DNA from: Micromonospora terminaliae
GTDB lineage: Bacteria; Actinomycetota; Actinomycetes; Mycobacteriales; Micromonosporaceae
Assembly (NCBI RefSeq): GCF_009671205.1
Contig: NZ_CP045309.1
Span: 2,728,001 to 2,792,000, forward strand
Length of the DNA stretch: 64,000 nt
Direction: 5' to 3'
The notes beneath the pieces were generated by a model. The model was not told the origin of the DNA and did no database searches. It saw only the letters and a program-made list of their open reading frames with translations. Below, one piece after another: positions 17,710 to 27,575 of the stretch (the first letter of the stretch is position 1; every line of letters begins with the position of its first letter). Position numbers and translations under genes: made by a program.

Positions 17710-19008
17710 TCAGCTCGGCACGGCCGTGCGGGCGGTCTCCCGGTCCGCGTCGGGTGGTGCCGTGGGCGTAGTGGGCGTGTCGCGGCGGAACGAGCGGGTG
17801 AGGCTCCCGATGATCGAGAACTTGCCCTGCTTCTTGTTGTAGACGTCGAGCGCGACGGCCAGCAGCAGCACCAGGCCCTTGATGATCTGGACCCGGTCGG
17901 TGCCGACGCCGAGCAGCTGCAGGCCGTTGTTCAGCACGGCCATGACCAGACCGCCGACGATCGAGCCGCTGATGGTGCCGATGCCGCCGGAGACGGCCGC
18001 GCCACCGATGAAGACCGCCGCGATGGCGTCGAGCTCCCAGCCGTTGCCGTCCTGCGGCCCGGAGGCCGCCGAGCGGGCCACGAAGATCATGCCGGCCAGG
18101 GAGGCCAGGACGGCCATGTTCATCATGACGAAGAAGTTGACCCGCTTGAGCTTCACGCCGGAGAGCTCCGCGGCGCGGGAGTTGCCACCGACGGCGTAGA
18201 TGTGCCGGCCCGCGGCGGTGTTGCGGGTGTAGAAGGAGTACGCCAGCACCAGCGCCACCAGGATGATGCCGGAGACCGGGAAGCTGGTACCGACCCGGCC
18301 GCTGGCGAACCGCAGCGACGCGAAGACGATCACGCCGACCATGACGGCCATCCGCAGCACCGAGATCCACATCGGGGCCGGCTCGGCGTCCATCTCGCGG
18401 CGGGTCTTGCGGGCCTGGAGCTCGCGCCACACCACGGCCACACAGGCGGCCAGGCCGAGCAGGAGCGTCAGGTTGTTGTAGCCGGTGTTCGGGCCGACCT
18501 CGGGCAGGAAGCCCGAGCCGATCACCCGGAAGCCCTCCGGCACGGCGATCGTGTTCGCGTTGCCGATGAACTGGTTGCCGCCCCGGAAGAGCAGCATGCC
18601 GGCCAGGGTGACGATGAACGCCGGAACCCCGATGTAGGCGACCCAGAAGCCCTGCCAGGCGCCGATGATCGCGCCGATGGCCAGGCCGAACAGGATGGCG
18701 ACGGGCCAGGGCAGCGACCACTCCGCCATCGACTTGGCCACCAGGATGCCGGTGAAGGCGGCGATCGAGCCGACCGACAGGTCGATGTGCCCGGCGACGA
18801 TCACCATCAGCATGCCGATGGCCAGGATGAGGATGTAGGAGTTCTGGTTGAACAGCGCGATCAGGTTGTCCGACCGCAGGGTCAGGCCGTCCGTGAGGAT
18901 CTGGAACAGGACGACGATCGCCACCAGGGTGAAGATCATCCCGAACTGGCGGGCGTTGGACGTGGTCCCTCCGAAGAGGTTCTTCTGCAGGTCCTTGATT
19001 CGGCTCAT
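17710..19008 (-). CDS. Sugar ABC transporter permease (XylH/RbsC family)
   Basis: The 432-residue membrane protein has about ten hydrophobic segments and the permease signature [18 protein letters not shown] near residue 70 and [23 protein letters not shown] near residue 335, both hallmarks of the BPD_transp_2 sugar permeases. A longer in-frame reading up to 19284 is rejected, because the ATG at 19008 overlaps the stop of the ATPase gene (ATGA). As in XylH, one permease gene is present and probably forms a homodimer. The C-terminus is a short hydrophilic tail. Confidence 0.92.
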   Translation of the reverse strand: MSRIKDLQKNLFGGTTSNARQFGMIFTLVAIVVLFQILTDGLTLRSDNLIALFNQNSYILILAIGMLMVIVAGHIDLSVGSIAAFTGILVAKSMAEWSLPWPVAILFGLAIGAIIGAWQGFWVAYIGVPAFIVTLAGMLLFRGGNQFIGNANTIAVPEGFRVIGSGFLPEVGPNTGYNNLTLLLGLAACVAVVWRELQARKTRREMDAEPAPMWISVLRMAVMVGVIVFASLRFASGRVGTSFPVSGIILVALVLAYSFYTRNTAAGRHIYAVGGNSRAAELSGVKLKRVNFFVMMNMAVLASLAGMIFVARSAASGPQDGNGWELDAIAAVFIGGAAVSGGIGTISGSIVGGLVMAVLNNGLQLLGVGTDRVQIIKGLVLLLAVALDVYNKKQGKFSIIGSLTRSFRRDTPTTPTAPPDADRETARTAVPS

Positions 19009-20552
19009 CGTGTCTGCATCTTCTTCGTCGAGGTCATCTGCTTCATGAGGGTTTCCGGGTCCGCGTCCTCCCGGGCGATCTCCCCGGTGATGGTGCCTTC
19101 GAACACGGTGTAGATGCGGTCGCAGAGCCCGATCAGCTCGGGCAGCTCCGAGGAGATGACGACGACGCCCTTCCCCTGGTCGGCGAGCCGCTGGATGATG
19201 CCGTAGATCTCGTACTTGGCGCCCACGTCGATGCCGCGGGTCGGCTCGTCGAGGATCAGGAGGTCCGGGTCCGTGAACATCCACTTCGCCAGGACGACCT
19301 TCTGCTGGTTGCCGCCCGAGAGCTTCGAGACGCCCTCGTCGACCGTCGGCGCCTTGGTGCGCAGCTCACGGCGGTAGGACTCGGCCGCCTTGTACTCCGC
19401 GACCTCGTCGAGGACCCCGTGGCGCGAGATCTTCGACAGCTTGGCGGCGACCGTCGAGGTCTTGATGTCGTCGAGCAGGTTCAGGCCGATCGCCTTGCGG
19501 TCCTCGCTGACGTAGGCGAGCCCGTGGGCGATCGCGTCCGCCACCGACTTCAGGACGATCTCCTTGCCGTCCTTGATGATCGTGCCGGACTCGTACACCC
19601 CGTAGGAGCGGCCGAAGACGCTCATGGCCAGCTCGGTGCGGCCGGCGCCCATGAGGCCGGCGAAGCCGACGATCTCGCCGCGCCGTACGGTGAAGCTCTC
19701 GTTCTTGCAGACCTGCCGCTCGGCGGAGATCGGGTGCCGGACGTTCCAGTTCCGGACCTCGAAGAAGACCTCGCCGATCTTCGGGGTGTGGTCCGGGAAC
19801 CGGCTGTGCAGCTCCCGGCCGACCATGCCGCGCACGATCCGGTCCTCGTCGACGCCGTCCGCCTTGACGTTCAGCGTCTCGACGGTGCGGCCGTCCCGGA
19901 TGATCGTGATCTGGTCGGCGATCGCCTCGATCTCGTTGAGCTTGTGCGAGATCATGATCGAGGTGATGCCCCGCGAGCGGAAACCGCGCAGCAGGTCCAG
20001 CAGGTGCTGGGAGTCGGCCTCGTTGAGGGCGGCCGTGGGCTCGTCCAGGATGAGCAGCTTGACGTCCTTGGCGAACGCCTTGGCGATCTCCACGAGCTGC
20101 TGCTTGCCGACGCCGATGTCCTTGACCAGGGTGTCCGGGTCCTCCCGCAGGCCGACCCGGGCCATCAGGTCCAGCGCCATCCGGTTCGCGGCCTTCCAGT
20201 CGATCGCCCCCCGCTTGCGCGGCTCGTTGCCGAGGAAGATGTTCTCGGCGATCGACATGCCCGGGATGAGCGCGAGCTCCTGGTGGATGATCACGATGCC
20301 GGCGTTCTCGCTCGCCCGGATGTCGGAGAAGCGGGTCTCGGCGCCCTGGTAGATGATCTGCCCGTCGTAGCTGCCGTACGGGTAGACCCCGCTGAGCACC
20401 TTCATGAGCGTCGACTTGCCGGCGCCGTTCTCGCCGACGATGGCGTGGATCTCACCGGCGCGGACCACCAGGTTGACGTCGGCCAGGGCCTTGACGCCGG
20501 GGAACTCCTTGGTGATGGAGCGCATCTCCAGGAGGACGGGCAGATCGCTCAT
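19005..20552 (-). CDS. Sugar ABC transporter double ATPase (XylG/MglA family)
   Basis: The 515-residue protein carries two nucleotide-binding domains. The first has a canonical Walker A (GENGAGKST near residue 40) and Walker B ([11 protein letters not shown]); the second has the degenerate Walker A ([10 protein letters not shown]), yet keeps [14 protein letters not shown] and [12 protein letters not shown]. This is the usual layout of carbohydrate-importer ATPases. The ATG at 20552 is chosen over a GTG nine bases upstream, as GGTGGGAG precedes it. It is the first gene of the leftward operon and is divergent from the LacI regulator. Confidence 0.93.
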   Translation of the reverse strand: MSDLPVLLEMRSITKEFPGVKALADVNLVVRAGEIHAIVGENGAGKSTLMKVLSGVYPYGSYDGQIIYQGAETRFSDIRASENAGIVIIHQELALIPGMSIAENIFLGNEPRKRGAIDWKAANRMALDLMARVGLREDPDTLVKDIGVGKQQLVEIAKAFAKDVKLLILDEPTAALNEADSQHLLDLLRGFRSRGITSIMISHKLNEIEAIADQITIIRDGRTVETLNVKADGVDEDRIVRGMVGRELHSRFPDHTPKIGEVFFEVRNWNVRHPISAERQVCKNESFTVRRGEIVGFAGLMGAGRTELAMSVFGRSYGVYESGTIIKDGKEIVLKSVADAIAHGLAYVSEDRKAIGLNLLDDIKTSTVAAKLSKISRHGVLDEVAEYKAAESYRRELRTKAPTVDEGVSKLSGGNQQKVVLAKWMFTDPDLLILDEPTRGIDVGAKYEIYGIIQRLADQGKGVVVISSELPELIGLCDRIYTVFEGTITGEIAREDADPETLMKQMTSTKKMQTR

Positions 20553-20772
20553 CGCTCCCACCTTGCCAACGTCATGGCCGCCTCCGCGGGTTATGACCTT
20601 CGCTCACTTTTCGTTGTCGTGGGCAAGGAAATCTCGTCGGAGGCGCTTCCGCAAGTGCCCAGGTCGCTCTTTTGCGTAACAAGTCGGTAATATCGACCGC
20701 CACGCTCAGTGACCTTCGCGACGCCCCCACGGCTTGCCGGGAAGCATGGCGAGGGTGCTAGCGACCAACCCA

Positions 20773-20786
20773 TGACAACGTTGACG
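20773..20786. promoter_or_regulatory. LacI-type operator
   Basis: TGACAACGTTGACG fits the LacI-family pattern TGnnAnCGnTnnCA at all but the last base. It shares the half-site TGACAACG with the site in front of the GH92 gene at 22091-22104. Confidence 0.55.
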
Positions 20787-20894
20787 CCGCATCCTATACC
20801 GCTGTTCGCGAACCGCCCTCGTGACTCGGGCGGGACCGGCGCCGCGGCGCCGCGACCACCGGCCCGAGCCTGCGATCTTCCGGCCTCCGGGTGT

Positions 20895-20900
20895 CATAAT
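20895..20900 (+). promoter_or_regulatory. -10 box of a likely leaderless transcript (LacI gene)
   Basis: CATAAT lies seven bases before the A of the ATG at 20908, with no ribosome-binding site in between. This spacing places the transcription start at or next to the start codon. Confidence 0.5.
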
Positions 20901-20907
20901 TCCCGCC

Positions 20908-21945
20908 ATGACCGCTGACCGGAAGGCTGGTCGACCGAGCCTGGCCCAGGTCGCGGCGCTCTCCGGCGTGTCGGTCAAGACGGCCTCGCGGGCCCTCGGG
21001 GGCGAGCCCCGGGTGGCGCCGGAGACCCGGTCGCGGGTGCGTGACGCCGCCGACCAGCTCGGCTACCGGCTGAACGGAGTGGCCCGGGAGCTGCGCCGCG
21101 GCGCGAGCACCTCCACGCTGGTCGGCCTGCTCATCGGGGATCTGGCGAACCCGTTCTACTCCCGGCTGGCCGGGGGCCTGGAGCGGGACCTGCGCATGCG
21201 GGGCCTCCAGCTGATCACCGCGAGCACCGACGAGGACCCGGAGTGGGAGCGGCGGCTCGCCGACGCCCTGCTGGAACGGCGGGTGCGAGGGCTGGTGATC
21301 GCCTCGACCGCGACCGCGCACGCCCACTTCGCGGCCGAACACCGCCACGGCATCCCGTTCGTCTTCGTGGACCGGCCGCCCGTCGAGCTCGCCGCGGACA
21401 CCGTCCTGCTGGACAACCACCACGGCGCCCGGCAGGCCGGCGCCCACCTGACCGCGGCCGGCCACCGGCGCATCGGGGTGGTGGGCGACCTCTCCCGCCT
21501 GAGCACGCACCGTGACCGGCTGGACGGCTTCGCCGCGGCCATGCGCGCGGCCGGCGTGGCGAACTGGGCGGACTACCTGGTCGAGAACGCCCACGACGTC
21601 GCGGCCGCCGAACGGGCCGTGCTCGGCCTGCTGGGCCGCACGGCACCGCCGACCGCCCTGTTCACCATGAACAACCGGATCACCCTGGGCGCCCTGCGGG
21701 CCCTGCGGGGGCACCCCGCGCCGCCCGCGCTGGTCGGCTTCGACGAGGTGGACCTCGGCGACGTCCTGGGCGTGAGCGTCGTGGCGCACGACCCGGAGGA
21801 CATGGGCCGGCGGGCCGCCGAACTGCTGCTCGACCGGATCGACGGCCACCGCGGACCGGCCCGGCAGGTGGTCATCCCCACCCGGCTGCTGGCCCGGGGC
21901 TCCGGCGAACGGCCGCCACCCCCCGCCGCTACGGCCGGCTCCTAG
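20908..21945 (+). CDS. LacI-family transcriptional regulator
   Basis: The 345-residue protein has the LacI helix-turn-helix (LAQVAALSGVSVKTASRAL, residues about 11-30), the hinge region, and a PBP-I effector domain with LVGLLIGDLANPFYSRLAGG and LFTMNNRITLGALRAL. It binds palindromes as a dimer and releases them when a sugar binds. The ATG at 20908 begins the conserved N-terminus; an in-frame ATG-like start further up gives an unrelated extension. Two candidate operators (20773-20786 and 22091-22104) suggest that it controls itself, the divergent sugar importer and the downstream alpha-mannosidase. Confidence 0.92.
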   Translation: MTADRKAGRPSLAQVAALSGVSVKTASRALGGEPRVAPETRSRVRDAADQLGYRLNGVARELRRGASTSTLVGLLIGDLANPFYSRLAGGLERDLRMRGLQLITASTDEDPEWERRLADALLERRVRGLVIASTATAHAHFAAEHRHGIPFVFVDRPPVELAADTVLLDNHHGARQAGAHLTAAGHRRIGVVGDLSRLSTHRDRLDGFAAAMRAAGVANWADYLVENAHDVAAAERAVLGLLGRTAPPTALFTMNNRITLGALRALRGHPAPPALVGFDEVDLGDVLGVSVVAHDPEDMGRRAAELLLDRIDGHRGPARQVVIPTRLLARGSGERPPPPAATAGS

Positions 21946-22090
21946 CGCGGGGCGTCGAGCCGCGTCACGAGCGAGAGGACCGCGCCGGGGCCGTCCTCGG
22001 CACCGACCCGCCGCCGTGCACGGTATGCCGGACGCGGTCCCATTGACACGCACCGCCGCGGCCTCTACACAGGACGGTGACACTCGTCGA

Positions 22091-22104
22091 TGACAACGAT
22101 GTCA
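22091..22104. promoter_or_regulatory. Perfect-consensus LacI-type operator upstream of GH92 gene
   Basis: TGACAACGATGTCA matches TGnnAnCGnTnnCA at every fixed position. It lies 35 bases before the GH92 start codon and shares TGACAACG with the site at 20773-20786. Confidence 0.65.
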
Positions 22105-22138
22105 CGAAGTGTCGTCCGCGCCTAAGGAGGATCGCCTC

Positions 22139-25100
22139 ATGCTCCGATCAGGCCCGTCCCGTCTGCTCGCCCTGGTGGCCACCGTCGTCACCGGAGCGTC
22201 CACGCTCGTCGCGGTCGCCTCGCCCGCCGTGGCGGCACCGCTCACCCTCACCCCGTACGTGAACCCGTTCATCGGCACCGACGACAGCAACGCGCCGAAC
22301 CCCGTCGGCGGGGGCGCCGGCGGCAGCACCGTCCCCGGCCCGGTGCAGCCCTTCGGCATGGTGCAGCTGAGCCCGGACACCCCCACCGCCTCACCGTCCG
22401 GCTACCGCTTCAGCGACACCCAGATCGAGGAGTTCAGCCTCACCCACTTCAACGGCGCCGGCTGCCCCAACAACGAGGACCTCGGGATCCTGCCGGTCAC
22501 CGGCGCGCTCGGCGCCTCACCGGGAACCTCGTGGACCACCTACCGGGCCACCCAGGACAAGGCCCAGGAACAGGCCCGGCCGGGTTTCTACCGGGCGGTG
22601 CTCAGCAACTACGGCAACACCCGCGTCGAGGCGTCGGCCACCCGGCGCAGCGCCATCCTGCGGCTGACCTACCCCGCCACCAGCACGGCGCGGGTGCTCG
22701 TCAACACCAGTCGCAGCGCCACCGGCAGCCGCGCCGGCTCGATCCAGATCAGCGGCTCGACCGTGACCGGCAGCGTCACGGGCGGTGGTTTCTGCGGCAA
22801 CAGCCGGACCTACCAGATCTTCTACCGGATGGAGTTCGACCGCGCCCCGAGCGGCGTCGGCACCTGGCTCGGCGGCACCGTCACGGCCGGCTCCACGAGC
22901 GCCGGCGGCACCAACTCCGGCGGCTACCTGACCTTCGACACCTCCACCAACCCCGTGGTGCAGGTCAAGGTGGGCATCTCCTTCGTGAGCGCGGCCGGCG
23001 CGCAGGCCAACCTCGCCGCCGAGCAGTCGGGCTTCGCCTTCGACACCGTACGCGCCGACGCCGACGCGCAGTGGAACGCGATCCTCAACCGCGTGCAGGT
23101 CACCGGCGGCTCGGCCGCCGACCTCCAGAAGTTCTACACCGCGCTGTACCGCGTGTTCATCAACCCCAACCTGGCCAACGACGTCGACGGGCAGTACCGC
23201 GGCTTCGACAACGCCGTCCACACCGCGTCCCACCCGGTCTACCAGAACTACTCCGGCTGGGACATCTACCGGTCCTGGGCCGCGCTGATCGCCTTCCTGG
23301 CGCCCGCCGAGGCCACCGACATCGCCCGGTCCATGGTGCTCGACGGCCAGCAGGGCGGCCTGCTGCCGAAGTGGTCGCACAACACCAACGAGGCCTTCGT
23401 CATGACCGGCGACCCCGGCCCCATCGTCGTCGACAGCCTGTACCAGTTCGGCGCCCGCGGCTTCGACACGGCGGCGGCGCTGGCCCTCATGAAGAAGAGC
23501 TCCGCCGGAGGCACCACCCAGGGCAGCCCGATCCGCGGGCGGCAGAGCGGCTACGTCCAACGTCACTACATCGACGGCGACCCGTCCGACTCGCTGGAGT
23601 ACTCCGCCAGCGACTTCGCCGTGGCCCAGTTCGCCCGGGCCCTGGGCGACACCGCCACGTACGACACGCACATGGCGCGGGCGCAGTGGTGGCGCAACAC
23701 GTTCAACCCCGAGTCGGGCTACGTCCACCCGCGCAACGCCGACGGCACCTGGCCGTGGCCGCTGGACCCGGCCAGCCAGTCGAACTACGTGGAGGGCAAC
23801 GCCTCGCAGTACACCTGGATGGTCCCCTACAACCTCGGCGCCCTCATCGACCTCATGGGCGGGCGGCAGACCGCCGTCCAGCGGCTCGACCACCACTTCA
23901 CCCAGACCAACGGCGGGCAGTCGCAGCCGTACTTCTACATCGGCAACGAGCCGGAGCACGGCGTCCCGTGGGCGTACCACTTCGCGGCGGCCCCGGCCGG
24001 CACGAGCGCGGCGGTGCGGCGGATCATGAACGAGTCCTTCACCACCGGCCCCGGCGGCCTGCCCGGCAACGACGACCTGGGCGCCACCTCCGCCTGGTAC
24101 GTCTGGTCGGCCCTCGGCATGTACCCGCCCACCCCGGGCGCGGACACCCTCGCCCTGCACGGCCCGATCTTCCCGTCGATCCTCGTGGACCGGCCGGCCG
24201 GTGACGTCCAGATCACCGCCGCCAACGCCGGCCAGGGCAACCAGTACGTGCAGAGCCTCGCCGTGAACGGGACGGCCAGCCGGCGCACCTGGCTGCGCTA
24301 CGGCGACCTCGCGGGCGGCGCCACCCTGTCGTACACGATGGGTGGCACGCCGTCAGCGTGGGGCACCGATCCGGCCGACGTGCCGCCGTCGTTCACCGAC
24401 GGGGCGAGCCCGCCGGCCGCCGCACCGGACCTCGGCGCCAACCTGGCGGCCGGCAGGCCGGCCACCGGATCCGCCGCGTGCAACGCCGCGGAGGGGCCGG
24501 AGAAGGCGTTCGACGGACGCCTCGGCAGCGCCAGCAAGTGGTGCTCGCTCGCCTCCGGCACGACGTTCCTCCAGGTCGACCTCGGGGCGAACCGGACCGT
24601 CGGTTCCGTCGTCGTCAAGCACGCCGGGCTCGGTGGGGAGAACACCGGCTGGAACACCGGCGCCTTCACCGTCCAGACCAGCACCGACGGCAGCACCTGG
24701 ACGACCCGCGCCACCGTCTCGGGCAACCGCGCGAGCCGCACCTACCACCCCGTCCCGGCCACCACGGCCCGGTACGTCCGGCTCAGCATCACCACGCCCA
24801 CCAACAACGGCAACACCGCCGCCCGGATCGACGAGTTCGAGGTGTACGGGACCGCCGGCCCGACGAACCTGGCGCTGAACCGGCCCGCCACCGCCGACTC
24901 GCAGTGCGCGAGCACGGAGGGGCCCGAGAAGGCCGTCAACGGCAGCACCTCCGGGGGCAACTCCGACAAGTGGTGCGCGACCGGCGGCACGAGGTCGCTC
25001 CGCATCGACCTGGGCGCCACCCACCACCTCCAGTCGATCACCGTGCACCACGCCGCCGCCGGCGGCGAGGATCCGGCCTGGAACACGCGGGACTTCGACC

Positions 25101-25282
25101 TGCAGGTCTCCGCCGACGGGTCGGCGTGGACGACGGTCGCCCAGGTGCGCGGCAACACGGCGGGAGTGACCAGCCATCCGGTGTCCGCCGACGGCCGGTA
25201 CGTGCTGGTGAAGGTGCTCACCCCCACCCAGACCACCGATCCGGCCGCCCGGCTCTACGAGGTGGAGGTGTTCGGCACCTGA
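22139..25282 (+). CDS. Secreted GH92 alpha-mannosidase with two F5/8-type (CBM32-like) domains
   Basis: The 1047-residue protein has a Sec signal peptide (ending near AVAAP, residue 31-33) and a GH92 catalytic part (about 38-755). GH92 marks are YVNPFIGTDD at the N-terminus, SGWDIYRSWAALIAFLAP, EGNASQYTWMVPYN and GNDDLGATSAWYVWSALGMYP. GH92 enzymes are calcium-dependent exo-alpha-mannosidases acting on N-glycans or yeast mannan. Two tandem discoidin-type domains follow (about 763-905 and 910-1047), each with an N-terminal NLA-x(n)-RPAT and conserved cysteines; these probably bind sugars. The ATG at 22139 follows AAGGAGG. The operator upstream links it to the LacI regulator and sugar importer. 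Confidence 0.93.
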   Translation: MLRSGPSRLLALVATVVTGASTLVAVASPAVAAPLTLTPYVNPFIGTDDSNAPNPVGGGAGGSTVPGPVQPFGMVQLSPDTPTASPSGYRFSDTQIEEFSLTHFNGAGCPNNEDLGILPVTGALGASPGTSWTTYRATQDKAQEQARPGFYRAVLSNYGNTRVEASATRRSAILRLTYPATSTARVLVNTSRSATGSRAGSIQISGSTVTGSVTGGGFCGNSRTYQIFYRMEFDRAPSGVGTWLGGTVTAGSTSAGGTNSGGYLTFDTSTNPVVQVKVGISFVSAAGAQANLAAEQSGFAFDTVRADADAQWNAILNRVQVTGGSAADLQKFYTALYRVFINPNLANDVDGQYRGFDNAVHTASHPVYQNYSGWDIYRSWAALIAFLAPAEATDIARSMVLDGQQGGLLPKWSHNTNEAFVMTGDPGPIVVDSLYQFGARGFDTAAALALMKKSSAGGTTQGSPIRGRQSGYVQRHYIDGDPSDSLEYSASDFAVAQFARALGDTATYDTHMARAQWWRNTFNPESGYVHPRNADGTWPWPLDPASQSNYVEGNASQYTWMVPYNLGALIDLMGGRQTAVQRLDHHFTQTNGGQSQPYFYIGNEPEHGVPWAYHFAAAPAGTSAAVRRIMNESFTTGPGGLPGNDDLGATSAWYVWSALGMYPPTPGADTLALHGPIFPSILVDRPAGDVQITAANAGQGNQYVQSLAVNGTASRRTWLRYGDLAGGATLSYTMGGTPSAWGTDPADVPPSFTDGASPPAAAPDLGANLAAGRPATGSAACNAAEGPEKAFDGRLGSASKWCSLASGTTFLQVDLGANRTVGSVVVKHAGLGGENTGWNTGAFTVQTSTDGSTWTTRATVSGNRASRTYHPVPATTARYVRLSITTPTNNGNTAARIDEFEVYGTAGPTNLALNRPATADSQCASTEGPEKAVNGSTSGGNSDKWCATGGTRSLRIDLGATHHLQSITVHHAAAGGEDPAWNTRDFDLQVSADGSAWTTVAQVRGNTAGVTSHPVSADGRYVLVKVLTPTQTTDPAARLYEVEVFGT

Positions 25283-25291
25283 CCGCGGCGT

Positions 25292-25335
25292 CTCCGGCGT
25301 CGGCCGCTGCCCGCGGGCAGCGGCCGACGCCGGAG
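25292..25335 (+). terminator. Long palindromic terminator of the GH92 gene
   Basis: A perfect 44-base palindrome (22-bp potential stem, centre between 25313 and 25314) starts nine bases after the GH92 stop. Confidence 0.75.
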
Positions 25336-25383
25336 CGGAAAAGAACATGCGCGCCGGGTGGTGACCGCTCTACCGTGCCCGGC

Positions 25384-26127
25384 GTGAACCTGGACATCGT
25401 GAGCCTGGCCGAGCGCCCCGACCTGGCGCCGCTGCTCGACACCGACTTCGACGGCGCCTGGCCGCAGTTCATGCTGTGGGACCCGATGGGCTCGGTCTAC
25501 TACAGCGTGGCCCACGACCTCTACCCCGAGTTCGTCTTCGCCGCCGTCGACCCGGCCGAGCCGGGCCGCGCCGTCGCCCGGGCGTACGCCGTGCCGCTGC
25601 GCTGGACGGAGGACGAGCTGCCGGACGGCGGCTGGGACCGGATGATCCAGCGGGCCGCGGTCAACCGGCTCACCGGCGCCACCCCGAACCTGGTCTCCGC
25701 CCTGGAGATCTGCGTGCGGCCGGACCGGCGCGGGGGCGGGGTGTCCGGGCTGATGCTCGCGGCGATGCGCAGGGCCGTCGCCCAGCACGGCTTCGACACC
25801 CTGGTGGCGCCCGTGCGCCCGAACGGCAAGGCCGCCCTCCCCGACCTGCCGATGACCGAGTACGCGGCCCGGGTGCGCCCCGACGGTCTGCCGGTCGACC
25901 CGTGGCTGCGGGTGCACGTGCGGGCCGGCGGCGTGATCGAGCGGGTCGCGCCCCGGTCGATGGCGGTCACCGGCACCCTGGCCGACTGGCGGCGGTGGAC
26001 CGGGCTGCCGTTCGACACCAGCGGGCCGGTGCACGTTCCGGGCGCGCTGGCGCCGGTGCTGGTCGACACGGCCCACGACCACGCCGCCTACGTCGAACCG
26101 AACGTCTGGGTGCGGCACCGGCTGTAG
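25384..26127 (+). CDS. GNAT-like N-acetyltransferase
   Basis: The 247-residue protein carries a GNAT acetyl-CoA loop in LEICVRPDRRGGGVSGLMLAAMR (R-x-x-G-G/A type, near residue 110-125) and otherwise resembles uncharacterised actinomycete acetyltransferases of this length. The acceptor is unknown. The GTG at 25384 is chosen as the last start before the conserved region; there is no ribosome-binding site, but TACCGT ends eight bases upstream and could be the -10 box of a leaderless transcript. It is isolated by the GH92 terminator on the left and converges with the DUF1330 gene on the right. Confidence 0.75.
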   Translation: MNLDIVSLAERPDLAPLLDTDFDGAWPQFMLWDPMGSVYYSVAHDLYPEFVFAAVDPAEPGRAVARAYAVPLRWTEDELPDGGWDRMIQRAAVNRLTGATPNLVSALEICVRPDRRGGGVSGLMLAAMRRAVAQHGFDTLVAPVRPNGKAALPDLPMTEYAARVRPDGLPVDPWLRVHVRAGGVIERVAPRSMAVTGTLADWRRWTGLPFDTSGPVHVPGALAPVLVDTAHDHAAYVEPNVWVRHRL

Positions 26128-26130
26128 CGG

Positions 26131-26436
26131 TCAGGCCGGCCAGGCGTGACCGATCCCGTCGAGCAGGATGACGACCCCCTCGGTGGCCGCCTCCCGGTCC
26201 CGGGAGATCTCCCGGTATTCCGGCGAGGTGGACCACCGCTCGAAGTCCTCCCGGTTGTCGAAGGACATGAGCACGGCCTTCTCGTGCGGCCAGCTCCCCT
26301 CGATCACGCGCGGGGACGCGTCGGCGGCGAGCAGCCGCCCGCCGTGCCGGGCCAGGACGGGCAGGAAGGCGGCGACGTACCGGTCGTAGCGCTGCCGGTC
26401 GTGGACGGTGATCTGCGCGAGGGCGTAGACGGTCAC
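26131..26436 (-). CDS. DUF1330 family protein
   Basis: The 101-residue protein matches the DUF1330 dimeric alpha/beta-barrel family: VYALAQITVHDRQRYDRYVAAF at the N-terminus, HGGRLLAADASPRVIEGSWP, and FDNREDFERWSTSPEYREI. The function of the family is unknown. The coding region spans the full family length with the ATG at 26436. It stands alone and converges on the GNAT gene with three bases between stops. Confidence 0.85.
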   Translation of the reverse strand: MTVYALAQITVHDRQRYDRYVAAFLPVLARHGGRLLAADASPRVIEGSWPHEKAVLMSFDNREDFERWSTSPEYREISRDREAATEGVVILLDGIGHAWPA

Positions 26437-26498
26437 CGGCCAAGGCTACGCACCGGTACGCGCCGCCGGTGTCCCCCGGCCCGGCAGTGGCGGGCGGC

Positions 26499-27575
26499 CT
26501 ACCGGCCGACCGTGCGGACGGTGAAGTTGCGGAACGAGCCGACTGCACCCTGGCCGAAGGCCCGTTCCGCGGGCGGGATGGAGACGCTGTAGGGCGCGTA
26601 CCGCGGGTCGCAGGCGCCCGGGCCGGTGGCGTCCGGCGGGGTGCAGCCGTACTGGAACGGGAAGGCGTCGAGCAGGCTGAACAGGCCGTGCGCCATCGAG
26701 AACGACCGGATCTTCCCGGCGAGCGGTTCGCCGGGGCCCAGGGACGGGTACGTGCCGGTCCAGGCGACACCCTGCCGGTCCAGCGGCACGCCCACCTGGC
26801 CGACCCGGGCGACCACGACGCCATCCAGCAGGTACGTCACGCTCGCGTGCCCGCCCGCCTCGCGGTAGCGGATCGCGGCCCGGTGCGGCACTCCGGGAGT
26901 GATCGGCACCTCGCGGACGATCTGCGTGTACGCCCGGTCCAGGCCGACCTCGGTGGCGCCCGGGCAGTCCGGGTTGGTGGTGTTGCCGGTGACCGTGCTC
27001 GGCAGCCGCTCGATCAGCGGGAAGGCGCGGGTGCCGGAGACGAACCAGTCGAACAGCTGCCCGGTGCAGAAGTCGATCATGTTGAGCACGACGGCCGCCT
27101 GCTGTCCCTCCAGGACCGGGCCGGCGTAGGGGCGGGCGGCCGGGCCGGCGACGGCCGCCGAGCCGGGCGGGCCGTACCGCCCGTGCACCACGTGCCCGCC
27201 GGTCGCGCCGGGGGTGCGGGCGGTGATGTCCACGGCGAACTCGACCGACCCCTGCCGGGGCACCGGGAAGGTGCGGGTGCTGACCGCCATGTACTTGAGG
27301 TGGTCGTAGACGCTGTAGTCCACGCCGGTCTTGAACGGCACGTCGGTCACGGTGAGCACCCCGTCGTCGACGGCGCGGGTCGCGTTGTCCAGCGGGCCGT
27401 AGATGTTCGACCACTTCCGCTCGTACTCGGCCAGGTCCGCCGAGTCGTAGTGCACCACCTCGGGCCGCGACCCCGGCGCCGCCGCGGCGGCCGGCGACGC
27501 CACTCCCGGACACCCGACCACGACCACCGCCGTCGCCGCGCCCATCACCCGGCGGAACCTGTTCCGTCTGCGCAC
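26499..27575 (-). CDS. Secreted protein of unknown function
   Basis: The 358-residue protein starts with a twin-basic signal peptide (RRRNRFRRVMGAATAVVVVG, then ending near ASPAAAA). The mature part has no domain I recognise with confidence; repeated beta-rich stretches such as GVLTVTDVPFKTGVDYSVYDHLKYM and VEFAVDITARTPG suggest a concanavalin-like beta-sandwich, and it has four or five cysteines that could pair outside the cell. I prefer the GTG at 27575, five bases after GGAGG, over the ATG at 27587. The gene is not in an obvious operon. Confidence 0.65.
   Translation of the reverse strand: MRRRNRFRRVMGAATAVVVVGCPGVASPAAAAAPGSRPEVVHYDSADLAEYERKWSNIYGPLDNATRAVDDGVLTVTDVPFKTGVDYSVYDHLKYMAVSTRTFPVPRQGSVEFAVDITARTPGATGGHVVHGRYGPPGSAAVAGPAARPYAGPVLEGQQAAVVLNMIDFCTGQLFDWFVSGTRAFPLIERLPSTVTGNTTNPDCPGATEVGLDRAYTQIVREVPITPGVPHRAAIRYREAGGHASVTYLLDGVVVARVGQVGVPLDRQGVAWTGTYPSLGPGEPLAGKIRSFSMAHGLFSLLDAFPFQYGCTPPDATGPGACDPRYAPYSVSIPPAERAFGQGAVGSFRNFTVRTVGR

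Larger units (their letters stand above)
20553..20907. other. Divergent promoter region between sugar importer and LacI regulator
   Basis: This 355-base gap has no credible gene. It contains a LacI-type operator (20773-20786) and the leaderless promoter of the regulator (20895-20900). It is less GC-rich around 20580-20700, where the importer promoter should lie, but no clear -35/-10 pair stands out on that strand. Confidence 0.6.

Noticed and set aside
20612..20619. CGTTGTCG, an inverted half-site of the LacI operator near the importer promoter
   Set aside because: Only one half matches and the partner half is absent, so it is too weak to list as an operator.
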